In this document: positions 33,677-46,819 of the stretch, piece by piece
How the letters are laid out: each line of letters begins with the position of its first letter
How positions within the stretch are numbered: position 1 is the stretch's first letter
Translations under genes and position numbers: made by a program
Notes under the pieces: model-generated
Seen by the model: only the letters and a program-made list of their open reading frames with translations
What the model was told of the DNA's origin: nothing
The model's database searches: none
NCBI RefSeq assembly: GCF_041381155.1
Contig: NC_091147.1
Location: 7,710,837-7,774,836, forward strand
Length of the DNA stretch: 64,000 nt
Direction: 5' to 3'
Origin: Argopecten irradians
Taxonomy: Eukaryota > Mollusca > Bivalvia > Pectinida > Pectinidae

Positions 33677-34549
33677 CTATTTACTTCCGTTAGACACAGA
33701 ATCTGGTTCGTCTCCTTCTATTACAGCTTGAACGGAAATATCTTTCGAAAGTTCGTTTTCAATATCTGGATCCAATATGGCTGCATTTCCGGAGAAAGGT
33801 CCGTTGAGTTCAGATGAATCTGATCTGTCGCGAACGTCTTTCGGAACCTCATATATGGAGTCATTGTTTGTATTGGAATGTTCACTTATTGGCAATTGTT
33901 CTGTTTGACATTCGGAATCCCTTCTGACGTCCGAACTTCCGGTAGATCCGTTCGAACTTGCAATACTACTTGTAGATGAAATAGTTTTACGATTGTTGTT
34001 GGTCGAATTATAGTTTTTGTATTGTTTCTTAGGAATAGACGATTCTGCAGCTTTCTCGATATCTTTTGTTTGCTGTTTTCTGCTTTCTCTTGAGACTTTA
34101 GTTTTACTCATCTGCCACTCTTTGTACGCGATCTGAAAAGCACGTGACAAAACTAACGCCATAGCCTTGGCCTTTTCCTTACTACTACACAGCACAGCGT
34201 GGCAGATGAGACTCGGCGAGGAATCATCCTTACATATCCACGTAAAGATCCGCTCATTTAAAACACAATCCGCGTTACAGAACGAGATGTTTTCAATGTC
34301 GAATAACCTATCATGTGCCCCCTTACCCTTTTTGTCCAGATCTGCCATGACGATACCACTCGTGTTTATCTGTATTGTAGTACGTTTTAGAGACTTCTCC
34401 TCCCCGGCATTGTCCCATAGTTTCTGTACAGGTATATTTGTGCATCCTTTCCCTGTAGCCACGAATGTTTCTGTACACCCGATGTACCGCACCTTGAACA
34501 CAGGATCTTTCTCCGTTATTTTAGCCCTCACCTTTAAAGAGCTAAACAT
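33677..34549 (-). CDS. FAM43-like PTB/PID-domain protein, 290 residues
   Basis: One open frame. Residues about 10-150 form a phosphotyrosine-binding (PID) type domain: DPVFKVRYIGC at the start, then GCTNIPVQKLW, a KRTTIQINTSGIVM strand region, and CHAVLCSSKEKAKAMALVL leading into the C-terminal helix. The pattern (T/S-EDP-x-YLG, GCT, KIW, CHAVL-EKA-AMALLL) is that of the FAM43 family. The tail is Ser/Thr/Asn-rich and low in complexity, with a YEVP motif that could bind an SH2 domain if phosphorylated. The frame is open for 29 more codons upstream but begins there with GTG straight after a stop. The first in-frame ATG (34547-34549) starts MFSSL, matching MFRS at the same place in vertebrate FAM43A, so I chose it. 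An upstream exon spliced into the open stretch cannot be excluded. The cellular role of the family is poorly known; a PTB adaptor role is inferred. Confidence 0.75.
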   Translation of the reverse strand: MFSSLKVRAKITEKDPVFKVRYIGCTETFVATGKGCTNIPVQKLWDNAGEEKSLKRTTIQINTSGIVMADLDKKGKGAHDRLFDIENISFCNADCVLNERIFTWICKDDSSPSLICHAVLCSSKEKAKAMALVLSRAFQIAYKEWQMSKTKVSRESRKQQTKDIEKAAESSIPKKQYKNYNSTNNNRKTISSTSSIASSNGSTGSSDVRRDSECQTEQLPISEHSNTNNDSIYEVPKDVRDRSDSSELNGPFSGNAAILDPDIENELSKDISVQAVIEGDEPDSVSNGSK

Positions 34550-36314
34550 TGTGGCACATTTAGTATGCACGACTTCTCTCCCAACACTGTGAAGCTTGGT
34601 GAATCTCACTGTGTGTTTGTTAACGCACCGTAACACAAACTAAATCCATCACATATGTCTCCCAACCTCTGCTGTTAAACCGTTACAAATACAATATGTT
34701 ATTGGCTGCATCCAATACTAATATACCTCTTAGAAATCATTTTCCATCCTTTGTCGGTACTGTAATGTGTATGAAAAATAGTAAGATTTTACCATAAACA
34801 ACACGTTGTCTGTATAAATCCTATGACCAGAGCCGGACTCAGCGGAAAGTGTTGTAGTTATTCCATGACTAGGTACCAGGTTTTAGCACCCACTCTTCGG
34901 AACTGTGCAGATAAGATAATATTAAAGCCACCAGAGGATAACAGAATGTGATACAATGACAGACCACGGTCCATATATCTACACACACTTCACTCATCAC
35001 AGCCAGAGGAAATCGATTTCAAGTCAGCAGTATGTCACGTGACATGTTATCTCGCTCTCCGTCCATACCTGTAGGTCTTAACAGGTAAGACCTATACTTA
35101 TACAGGTGAGACAATATGAGCCTTGGTCTAACTTAATTGCACTTTAGGGGAGGGCAATGGTGTAGAAGGCTTTACACAGGCGTATACTTTATTGGCCCTG
35201 ACCTACCATGTTAAAGGGAATACTTTTCCACCAGCTTAGATCAATATATCATTTAGATTATTTTTAAACCTTTTGCCTCTAATTAAATCTTAAGATAAAT
35301 CGAGTTTTCATCTCGATTTTATGTACAGTATTTTGGTGTGGCTTGTTTTCTTTCTACAAAACACCAAATCAGACGAGGGATGATTGAAAAAATCAACAGC
35401 ATCATGATCATGCATGGAGACTACATTTTAGGTCTCAGACTCCTTGGCGACACCGGTACCGTCCTACCCTAGGCGCAATCAGATGGCGCTACTAGACATA
35501 TATATATCAGAAGCATTGCAGTCGTTTATAGAAACCAACTTTTATGTTTATAAATATATATGTATAAGTGCATGCTATGTTTTAAAAGTTATCATAACAT
35601 TTATTCAAATTAATACCTATAATTTTATTTTATTCTGTTACAAAGACTGATTTTACTGATCGACTGACTTGTCGATGAGCTAATCTGAGAATAAGCAATT
35701 CATCATTATGATATTACTTACATCGACTATTCTGTATATTGATCAGTTAAACACAATATTTCATTACATATCTTTTTATAATTTAAATGTATTTCAGTAC
35801 AAAAATATTTGTTGTTAACATACTTATGAAAACTTGATGATTAATGACAATTTGTTTTGACAACAAGCCAAGGTTGTTATTAATTGGTTTTCTGATTGGT
35901 ATAGCGTAGGTAGGTGACTTCTACACGTTTGTGATCTTAAACAAACCTACATGTCACAGTGACAACCTCCACCACAATGACGCAGGTTCACATTGACGTA
36001 ACTATATGTTTCTAGTAGGCGGTGCTTAACCACAAGAGTGTTTAGACATCAATGACAAATAAATAAAAATGAAAATAAAAACACAGGGAATAAGCAGTTG
36101 GAAACTAAAAAACGATATACACAATCATTGATCCGTATTAAGAATTCGATAAAAGTATCGGATAGTTCTCCGGGACAGAAAATAACCGACAACTGCATTC
36201 ACCTTTAGATTATTGTATTATCACTACATCTCTTGAAACTTTTACTACCCAAGAAAAACAATGAGTGTGGAGACATTACACGTTCAATAATATTATCTAA
36301 TTTACCTTTACTTA
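34550..36314. other. 5' flank of the FAM43-like gene; no further gene
   Basis: Presumed promoter and upstream spacer. No clear TATA-initiator arrangement or exon could be placed. Confidence 0.35.
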
Positions 36315-36315
36315 A

Positions 36316-36530
36316 GATGAACCACAATGACTAAGTGGTTTAAAACTTAACATGTACTTTCATATTGTCACATGCCATTATCTGTAGGTTGCTAGTTCGA
36401 AACCCTCATTGGGTAATTTCCATACGCTGAACATATTTTTTTCTCTGGGAACTCCGGAATTCATCAACTTAAACTAAAACGTCCATAAATAATACTGACT
36501 GTAACAAGGACGCAAAACCAAATAAACAAA
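36316..36530 (+). mobile_element. Degenerate tRNA-derived SINE
   Basis: Box A-like tgactaagtggtttaa and box B-like gctagttcgaaaccc, then a decayed core (tctctgggaactccgga) and tail (actgtaacaaggacg). Same family as 14652-14859, much older. Confidence 0.65.
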
Positions 36531-37289
36531 AATCCTAATGCTCTAATATTGGTATTATTCCCCTAGTCCTGTTTATCTATGGAAATGACCATAAAATAGT
36601 TCCTTATGAGCCTTACCCATACGACTAATCAGCTATTGACACTTAACAAAACCTACAGCAGCTCTAGAGCCTCTAATACAGCTTTACTGTCTAGTGACGT
36701 TATAAGAGGCTGATTGTGTATAAAAATAGAAACGAAGGATCCTATTAGTCCTTGTTAAGGCCGATGTTACTATAAATAACCAGGTGACTTATAAATCATC
36801 GTCACTGGTATTGTGCGATGATTAGTTTTATTTTGACGAATAAACCTTTATATTATGATCACAAAGAGACAATACAGCAAAGATAGACATAGGGTAAACT
36901 AAGTGATATTCTGCATGTCTATTAAAATCAATGTAATGATGCAGTGCAACGGAAGTCATTTAATCGATTGTTAGTTAGCGCATTTCTACATATATATACG
37001 TCTAACTGCTTGAAACACAATTTGCAATGTTGCTTAGAGCAGCAAGATATGCAAAAATATCGCCTTCTTCGGAAACACATATTAAATATAATGCATCATT
37101 ACCACCACCTCCCGAAACTAAAAGGAAATCATTTTATAACTACAAACGTATCCATAACCAGAGTTCTGCATGGCCTATATATACTTATAGTTTTTCAAAT
37201 GGAGGCTATTGCCTGCCATAATCCGATAATCAAAAACACCGACATTTGAGACATCATCTTTTTCTTACCGGGTTTTCATTCTTTCTGAA

Positions 37290-37975
37290 ATGCTCCAAAC
37301 TGCTGACAATGAAGGCTCTGGGAAAACGTCCTCTGGTTGAGACACATTCATAGTAATTGTATTTACTGGTCTTACGTTATAAGAATTAAAAGAGTGGAAC
37401 GACTAGTTTGTCCATGTCTTTGTCAATATGTTTCAGTGAGTTAGTTTTATAAAATATTCAGTTTGATGAATTATGTTTACGTCTTATCAAAAGCCAGGGT
37501 CATTTCTTCCATGTGTTGTGTGTGTGACGTGCGCATTATACAGACAACTGACAAACCACTCCCGTGTATGCTGAGAGCTATGACAGAGCAAAATATTAAT
37601 ACCTGTTTACCTTTTCAGATTATAGTATGTCTCGGCCAGGGGGGCAGAAAAGAGTCTTCTTCACGATAGTTCAACTGAAGGCCAAAATGACTGGAAGAAG
37701 AGAAACGTTAAGATCCTACGAATCGGTATCGATTGCTGCAGTAGGCAAAGCATTCATCTTCAAATTAATTTAGAATACTCCCATTCTTAATGGTTTCAGT
37801 GATATATCACTATACAAATGGTACACATTTCACTATACAAGAAGACAACACGAATATACCGCAGTCTCCCAAAGTATGCATTACACACTTCAATACACAC
37901 CGCATACAATGCAGGCCGTTCTTATATGAGTCTGACTTAGTAGAACGTAATTTTTAATCAATCAAACAAACAATG
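37290..37975. mobile_element. Rearranged, degenerate long-SINE pieces
   Basis: Forward piece about 37305-37470 (gaaggctctggg, gttgagacacattcatag), reverse piece about 37475-37720 (actcccgtgtatgctgag, tatgtctcggccaggggg), forward piece about 37795-37973 (tttcagtgatatatcac, gaatataccgcagtctccc, caatcaaacaaacaa). An inversion or several insertions are needed to explain the order. Confidence 0.6.
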
Positions 37976-40544
37976 CTGGAATCTGTTTAAAGAAATAGAG
38001 ACATATCCATGGATTGTTTGGTGAGTGCTAAACTATTCATCAACAAACTGTTTCCAAGTACCCTGACTATCATACTAAAACAGTGCAATGTATTTGTGAA
38101 TACGGTTATTTTATCAATATGTCTGTTTTCTTATTTCTATATACACATGAGATCGTGCATGAGAAATGCTAATAAAACACAGTTTTATTGACGGTCTGGG
38201 TCGTTATTGTATCATATAGACAGTGTTGTATGCATATACAAATGGGACAAACTGATGGATTTGTTCAGAAAACGGGTATCACGATCTATAACTCATGGCC
38301 ATTCAAATATCATATCAGACTTACTACAAAGTTCAAATATGTTTTCAACAAATTATGCTATGGGTTGTGATTTTTGTAGCAAATCGGGGTTTATCCCTAA
38401 TTAAGATAGTATTCCCTGTTTAAACCAGTGATATTTTGTAAGCCTAAAACACTTCTTTGATAGATTACACAGAACGAAATCGTTAGCAAAAGTGTGTATT
38501 ATTGTATAATTTGCAAAATATGCGAAATAATGACCACTTCAGGAAAAAAGGTCCATAGAATTTGGAATATATTTCTGATAACACATAATCAACAGGGAAC
38601 AATACCGTAACAGCTATGGAATAATGTTGCTGATCTGGATGATGTTTTACAAAAGTAGTGATAAAATAATATTGGTTACTACATAAAATACTTGCCCAAG
38701 ATCGATGACGTGCCGGGATAACGTTTTCATATATATGGACAGTAACCACAGACTTAAAGAAACTACGCTAGTAAAAAAAATTATATTAAAATATAGCTGA
38801 TTTATAGTGAAATATCAAAAACCCAGAGATAGATGATATCGAACCGACAGAGATTATTAGTTTGACAGTAGATACGTTCTGTACGTACACATATATAATT
38901 AGTTTGAGGCTATGGCAGTAGATACGTTCTGTACGTACACACCTGTCACATGGGATATCTTGTTGGTTATTCTTCATGAGACGTGTGATCGATAAGGTGC
39001 GTGTTTGATTACTCAGTAGAACATCTTTATCTTTATAAACACAAGGTCACGTATCAACATTAGTCTTTGGGCATTGTTCCTTTTTTCTCAAGAATAATTC
39101 AATAATTGATTCACTCGATATACACAATTACTTAGTATCTGTAAAAAGATACTTTGTTGAAACAGATGTAAAGTTATATATAAATATCTATCATATCTAT
39201 GTAATTTATAATTTAATATTCGCTTAACAAAGAAAATCCTTATACCATTGTATAATCTTTAGTAGATTATTTGACTTGTGTTGTTCTCGTTATTTAATAT
39301 TGGAATGAGAAAATCAGCCACATTCTGCCTTATTTATTAGAAATTGATTGAGATGTTCCATAACAAAGTGACAGCAAAGAACTAATTGCCACAACCATTA
39401 ATTTTAAGTATTACTGAATATCAATATCACGGGGTGTGACTATTAATTGTATTTGATACTTGCATATATTTCTTCGTATCAGTTGTGTGTGTTAATTAAA
39501 CCCCTTTATCGTAAATCATCATCCAATAGCATTAAAAGCAGATTAGTACTTTTATTTGTCTTCCTGTTCATGCGTGTAAAGATAAATTAGACTTTTCATG
39601 AAACTATTATACCCTTTTTTGAATCAAAAGTGAAATACACTGTGACATAGCTTCACAAACTTAACATGCTTTTTATCAACGAAAAATAGAAACATATTTG
39701 ACAAATTACAAGATATTATCTATCGATAGTGGGATTATTTACAACGCATACAATGAAGTAGAATACAAAATTCAATATCATTTACCTTCGATATCCCAAT
39801 ACATTGAGTCTAGCTAGTCTAAAAAACCCTTAAGCAGATAGTCTTTATTTAGCAGCATCAACAACTTTTTCATGACATTTTGATGATGCTCATAATGCCT
39901 GGAGTAAATGTTAACCTGTGGCCTTCACACAATGCATATTGTACATAGACATAGTTAGCTTACAAAACCCAGACTATCATACTTCGCGGCCTATAAGCAT
40001 ATCAGAACTTATTTGTTTTATTTGTTTTATTTATTACATTGTACAAGCTTAGCTTAATAACATCTCGTGAGTAACACGCTGGACCTTGTTAAGTTCATGG
40101 TTTATTTTCCATTTCGTTACTAAACATGTTAAAGTAAAAGTTTGATTGCAGCTAACGTCCTGACCGTTTCTTTGACTGAATATGATCATTTGAATGTACG
40201 AGTAAATCGTAGAATGTGATCGCTATTGATCTGTTTGTTTCACTGAACTGATACCATCCCCGGTATGAATAATTGTTTATCGTACATGTGATAATTATAC
40301 TTCTATGGAGATATCAGTCATTTGGACGAACGTCAGGGGATATAAATCACCTCTCTATCGTATATGTATACATGGCGTATTTATATATACAAGTGTCCAA
40401 CGCGCAGGGCACTTCGATATTCCTGTTATTTAAAAAAAAGATCAATAAAGCCTACATGATAAATGATAATATTCAAACGCATTTCCTCTTAATAACGGGA
40501 ATAAATGTTTTCAACTACATGGTAAAATCATATTATGAAAATAT
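37976..40544. other. No gene seen
   Basis: AT-rich. A 27-bp direct repeat (gcagtagatacgttctgtac + gtacaca) occurs twice between 38865 and 38942. Otherwise nothing is recognised. Confidence 0.4.
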
Positions 40545-41508
40545 ATAATAATCATTCCCACATTACCTAAATAAGGAGATATATCCTTCCCAGTATAGCT
40601 CCACTATAATATTATAACACATTACATAAATAAAAAGATACATCCTTCCCAGTATAGCTCCACTATGATAATGTACCACATTACATAAATAAGAAGATAC
40701 ATCCTTCCAAGTATAGCTCCACTATAATATTATAACACATTACATAAATAAAGAGATACATCCTTCCCAGTATAGCTCCACTATAATATTGTGCCACATT
40801 ACATAAATAAAGAGATACATCCTTTCCAGTATAGCTCCACTATAATATTGTGCCACATTACATAAATAAAGAGATACATCCTTTCCAGTATAGCTCCACT
40901 ATAACAATGTACCACATTATATAAATAAGGAGATACAACCTTCCCAGTGTACATGTAGCTCCACTATAATAATGTACCACATTACATAAATTAAGAGATT
41001 TATCATTCCTAGTATAGCTCCACTATCATATTGTACCACATTACATAAATAAAAAGATACATCCTTCCTATTATAGCTCCACTATAATAATGTACCACAT
41101 TACCTAAATAAGAAGATATATCCTTCCTGGTATAGCACAACTATAATAATGTTCCACCCTACATAAATAAATAGATACATTCTTCCTAGTATAGTTGCAC
41201 TATAATAATGTACCCCATTACATAAATAAGGAGATATATCCTTCCTAGTATAGCTCCACTATAATAATGCACCACATTACATAAATAAGGAGATATATCA
41301 TTCCCAGTATAGCTCCACTATAATAATGTACCACATTACATAAATAAGGAGATATATCCTTCCCAGTATAGCTCCACTATAATAATGCACCACATTACAT
41401 AAATAAGGAGATATATCCTTCCTAGTATAGCTCCACTATAATAATGTACCACATTACATAAATAAGGAGATATATCATTCTTAGTATAGCTCCACTATAA
41501 AAATGTAG
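40545..41508. repeat. 59-bp minisatellite array (about 16 units)
   Basis: The unit is gtaccacattacataaataa, ggagatatatccttcccagt, atagctccactataataat, with moderate divergence between units (for example 'aaagagatacatcctttcc'). Confidence 0.9.
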
Positions 41509-42452
41509 TGTAATGTAGAAAAAAAGCCGATCCGATGTCGAGATTAGATATGCTGACCACCATCGTCTTAATTTTGCTTTTTCCAACTTTGAAAGAACAA
41601 AATCTTATAAGAATTGCTGAAAATACTGGTTCATTTAAATTTATATAGATTTAGGCTACCTTTCCATAAATATTTATATGTTTTGCTTCAAAAAGTTTTT
41701 CTGTTTAAGGAACTTAGCATATTTGACGAATTATTTTTTTATTTTGCTGTTATTGGTCAAACAGTTCCACAATTTTAAAAATGTTAATCAAACTTTTTGA
41801 AAAAATATTTGTGACTTTATGGTTTATATTCGAATAAATGAGAACGTTGTCACTACACTAAACCGGTTCAACGCTATTTCTCACCTTAACGTTAGGTTAC
41901 CAATGTCAAATGGTGTTTGATTGAAATTTTTCTTTCGCTTTCTTCATATAATCACTAGTTTTAAGTAAGATTTGCAATTGTATTAAAGTGTAAGATAAAG
42001 TGACCGAAACATACAAAAAATGTATAATATATGTTTAAATATATATAATCAGCATAATTTCGTTTCTCTAAATATAGATTCTAATGACAGCGAGGTTTCA
42101 TTTATAAATACTATAGAAATATTCCAAGTAGTCAGATGACGTTAACTAGGTCAACATACCCTACGATAATAAACGTTTAGCATAAAAGAACATCATGTTT
42201 ACTGTAGATACTAAAGCTGCTCCTGTAAATATCTTATCATCTCACAAAGAACTTTATTGGAGAAGGGTTTAAAACTATGTTTACACACGATCGCTTGTTG
42301 CTATACAAAATAAAGCGGAATGTTGTAACAGCACGTCCGCTGTAGTCACAGTGAGACCTTAAATCTTGAATAACCGTCGTCATTTTATTAACAGATGACA
42401 ATGCTGTTTAGCTTGAAGACAAAGGGAATAAGAGGAACATACTTATACATGG
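41509..42452. other. No gene seen
   Basis: AT-rich spacer up to the LTR element. Confidence 0.4.
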
Positions 42453-42456
42453 ATGT

Positions 42457-43164
42457 TGTTACATGAACGAATAACAGAAAGGAGAAACCAGCAGCTAAAT
42501 TCAAAACACAATTTAATTATATATACAATATTATACAGAGATGGTTTACAATATCTAGAGTAATTGGTGGTGGTACAAGAGTAATACGATGATTTAAAGT
42601 GTTACTTATCTGTATGCGAATGTCCTGGTATAATCCTTGATCCTTCTAGGTTTCAAATTAACAATAATCACAAATCCACAAGGAAATTGAATGTCCACCG
42701 ATGATTTGTAAAGTTCCAGGCAATATGAATAAATCCACACAAAGTGTTGTAATAATCCACAGATAAAGTCACAATAGCTCTCCCAATAGAATCTTATATG
42801 GCGCTGTACAATTCTTGATATGTCTTATTACAGGTCTCATTACAGTTCTGATTAGCCTTGGACAGCTGGAGTATATATAGCTAAACCGTAATTCAAGAAT
42901 ATTGGAGAACCTTCTACTTCTAGAAATATCTAACTAAAAACAGTAAACAAGTAAACACACATAACTTTCTGGAAATAGATCATTCTAGATATCTACTTAA
43001 AATCAACATGTTTACAAACATATTTGTTTATACATGATTATATTCTAGAAAGTTCTATAACCTAAATCAATGATATGACCTTCATAGGATGTATTGATAA
43101 AAAAAAGCTATAGGAGTTATCTCCCTTATCTCATAACTACATGTATTTAGTGTCATACATAACA
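42457..43164 (-). repeat. 3' LTR of the Gmr1-like element
   Basis: 708 bp, starting tgttacatgaacgaataaca and ending gtcatacataaca. More than 99% identical to the copy at 48239-48945. Confidence 0.95.
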
Positions 43165-43229
43165 CACCCCTCCTTAAAGAAAAGAAAGTTTTCTTGAAAA
43201 GGAAACTTTCTTGACATATCAAGTAATAT

Positions 43230-43750
43230 TTAAATCCTTGATAAAGCATCAGCTAGAATATTGTCTTTCCCTTTGATATGTTTGATGTCAAGATTGTATT
43301 CTTGCAAAGTCAAACTCCACCTGAGAATTCTTTGGTTTTTGTTTTTCATTTTCCCAATGAATGTCAAAGGGTTGTGGTCGGTGAAGACCAACACAGGCAC
43401 AACTGTAGTGCAGAGATACACATCAAATTGGTTCAAGGCCAAAATCAACGCTAAACATTCTTTCTCAATGGTGGAATAATTTCTCTGGTGTTTGTCAAAC
43501 TTTTTCGAGAAATAACAAATTGGATGGTCAATTTTTTCAGCACCTTCTTGCATCAAAACAGCACCAACACCTACATCACTGGCGTCAACAAACAGTTTAA
43601 ACTGTTTATTAAAATCTGGAGCAGTCAGAACTGGTGAGTTTGATAATATGGCTTTCAATTTCTCAAAGGCAGACTTACATTCGTCTGACCAGACAAATTT
43701 GACATTTTTCTTTAACAAAGCAGTAAGTGGAGCTGCTATAACAGAGAAAT
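43230..43750 (-). mobile_element. RNase H part of the Gmr1-like element
   Basis: Recognised by the run FKLFVDASDVGVGAVL, then STIEKECLALILAL, VLVFTDHNPL and the terminal DNILADALSRI, as in gypsy RNase H. It removes RNA from the RNA-DNA hybrid during reverse transcription. It is the last pol domain before the 3' LTR. Confidence 0.85.
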
Positions 43751-43799
43751 TTTGACAAAAATTTTCTGTAGTATCCAGCCATACCAAGAAATCTCATCA

Positions 43800-44540
43800 G
43801 CTCTCTCTTGCCTCCAGGAGTTGGAAAATCTATAATTGATTCTACTTTGGCCTGAACAGGTTTAACCTGCCCCTGTCCTACAACATGGCCTAAAAATTCA
43901 ACAGTTGCATGACAAAATTCACATTTCAATAAGTTTACAGTCAATTTCATGGTAGTGAGTCTTTCGAAGAATTCACGAATCCCGCGTAGATGGTCTTCCC
44001 ACGTGTCGTGGTAGTTGATGACGTCATCGATGTATCCATCACAGCCTTCCAGGTCTGATATCACGCTGTTAAGAAGACGTTGAAATGTTGCCGGGGCATT
44101 CTTCATACCAAACGGCATAACTTTATACTGGTACAAACCTTGTGAGGTTACAAATGCCGACACTTCTTTAGCTCTTTCTGTTAATGGCACCTGCCAATAC
44201 CCTTTCAACAGGTCAAACTTGCTTACGTACTTGGCTTTGCCAACTTTGTCAATACACGAGTCAATCCTTGGAATTGGATAAGAGTCTGTTTTACTGACAG
44301 AGTTTACTTTTCTGAAGTCAGTACAGAACCGGTATGTCTTGTCTGGCTTTGGTACCAGAACACATGGAGAGCTCCATTCACTTTTGCTTGGTTCAATAAT
44401 ATCATTGTCCAACATGTATTGAATTTCTTTCTTTAAGTGTTCTTCTTTCAAAGGATTGACACGGTAAGGATGTTGCTTGACAGGTGGCGCATCACCTACA
44501 TCCACGTCATGATAGATAGCATCTGTTTTGCCTGGTGTAT
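43800..44540 (-). mobile_element. Reverse-transcriptase part of the Gmr1-like element
   Basis: Gypsy-type polymerase: SPCVLVPKPDKTYRFC, then DLLKGYWQVPL, MPFGMKNAPATFQRL, the catalytic Y-I-D-D and HATVEFLGHVV. It lies after the integrase in reading order. Confidence 0.9.
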
Positions 44541-44999
44541 CCGGAAACAAATGTTTAAACTCAAGTATCAAATCTTTCAGTTCATTGCGTTCCTTTTCTG
44601 ATAGATGACATAGTTTCTTGTCCAAGTTCGCGAGCACATCTGAGTTCCGTAACTTAACACCACAGTCTAAACCTACATCTTGTACACCACCATCTAAGTC
44701 TAATTTACAAATATCAGCTGTACTTTCACTTTGTGATGGTACAGAGGCCAAAGTAGCAATAGGTTGAGAGGTCTTGCTCTCTTCTCTATCTACATATTTC
44801 TTAAGCATATTAACATGACATAATTGAGTTTTCTTGCGCCTCCCTGGAGTTTGTACAATGTAGTTAACATCATCGACCTTTTTCTCAACAACATAAGGTC
44901 CAAAATATCTAGCTTGCAAAGGCTGACCCGGTATGGGTAATAGAGCCAAAATTTTGTCACCTGGATCAAAACTCCTTGCACGGGCATCTTTATCATACC

Positions 45000-45819
45000 A
45001 TGTTTTCATTTTGGTTTGAGTAAGGGCCAAATTTTCTTTTGCCAGTTCACATGCCCTTGTCAACCTTTGCTTAAAGTTAGACACATACTCTAAGAGATTC
45101 ACTTTAGAATCTTCGTCCAAAATTTTGTCTTTCAAAATTTTCAAAGGACCACGTACAGTATGTCCAAACACAAGTTCAAATGGACTGAAACCAAGAGATT
45201 CTTGTACAGATTCTCTAACGCCAAACAACAACATGTGTATGCCTTCGTCCCAATCTCTTTTGTTTTCAAAACAATAAGATCTCATCATATTCTTCAATGT
45301 CTGATGAAAACGTTCTAAAGCACCCTGAGACTCTGGATGATAAGCACTAGACTTATACTGCTTGATCTGGAGCTGGTACATGACTTGTTGAAAAATACCA
45401 GACATGAAATTTGAACCTTGGTCCGATTGGACAGCTTTTGGAAGACCAACCAATGTAAAGAATTTAACCAAAGCCTTGACTATGTTAGGGGCTTTAATAT
45501 TCCTGAGTGGAATGGCTTCAGGAAAGCGTGTGGAAGCACACATAATAGTTAAAAGATACTCATTCCCAGACTTAGTTTTGGGTAGAGGACCTACACAGTC
45601 TATAATGACTCTACTAAATGGTTCCTCAAATGCTGGAATGGGGTGCAAAGGTGCAACAGGGATTTTCTGATTAGGTTTCCCTACCACCTGACAAGTATGA
45701 CAAGACCTACAAAAATCAGCCACATCCCGTTTCAACTTGGGCCAAAAGAAGTGATCTAAGATCCTGTTATAAGTCTTGGTCACACCTAGATGCCCTGCCA
45801 TAGGTACGTCATGAGACAA
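45000..45819 (-). mobile_element. Integrase part of the Gmr1-like element
   Basis: An H-H-C-C zinc-binding region (GHLGVTKTYNRILDHFFWP, then CRSCHTCQ) followed by the D,D,E core (VIIDCVGPLP, then QSDQGSNF, and the E in GALERFHQTLK). A C-terminal segment with 'YFGPYVVEKKVDDVNYIV' resembles the usual gypsy integrase tail. It precedes the reverse transcriptase. Confidence 0.9.
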
Positions 45820-46299
45820 ACTTAGAATATCTTGCCTATACCTCGGTGGGACAACTATTTGATTGACAACCTTCCAGTCTTCCTCGGGGGAGACACATCA
45901 GGGGGGCGCCACTTGCGCATCAACACACCTGACTGACGGAAGTAACAAACCGGGACTTTCTCAGCCTCTTCCTCACTCAAAGCCCGATTACACAATAAGG
46001 AGATTTCAGGATCTTTCTCCTGTTCTACTATAAGCTCCTCTCTAGACAAAGATGATTTACTCATCATGTCAGACAAAGAAGTACCCTTGTTAGGAACAAC
46101 TCTATTACTATCAAAGTCTACAGGATTGCTCAAAAGATCACACTTGCTCCCGACATCCTCTATATCATGAGCCAAGAAAGTGTCACCTAACCCTGGACTA
46201 TAATGATCCTCAACTACTGCAACATCAGAAACCTTCTTACTCATTGAACGAGTTACAGCACAAGAAGGGAAAATACCAGGAAATTCCTGTTGAATAGAC

Positions 46300-46640
46300 T
46301 CAGCATCATCTGTTTTATCAAGGATACTGGACACTAAGGGATCTACCCTAACTTTCTCTCCAGCCAAGTCATTGCCTAAAATGAGCGACACGCCCTCTAT
46401 GGGAAGTTCCGGTCTAACACCAATGGTGACAGGCCCAGTAACCAAGTCTGACTTTAAATAAACACAATGGAGAGGCACATTAACAAAACCTAACTCTACA
46501 CCTTGAAGCAAAACACTACTACCAGATGAGGTCTCCTCAGACAAAGGCACTACGCCATCTAATATCAAAGAATGAGAAGCCCCAGTATCTCGCAAAATCT
46601 TCACAGGTTTCAAGTTGGTAATATCACTAGTAAGTGAAAA
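46300..46640 (-). mobile_element. Protease part of the Gmr1-like element
   Basis: Aspartic protease region marked by ILRDTGASHSLIL and downstream hydrophobic strands. It lies between zinc knuckle and integrase. Confidence 0.75.
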
Positions 46641-46819
46641 AAAAACCTTCAGAAATGAAGGGAGAGTACTTCTCCAAGACACTATCAGACTCTGAGCTCT
46701 TAATCTCAACAGACACTTTAGAATCTTCCACAATATCACTAAGTTTCTGACTAGGCTTTGACATAGCTAACACAGAAGGAACTGACTGTTTACGCCTTTG
46801 CTCCTTACGCTGGAGAGAA

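Noticed and set aside
34550-34636. Extended 319-residue start of the FAM43-like frame
   Set aside because: That start is a GTG directly after a stop; the first in-frame ATG at 34547-34549 fits the family better.
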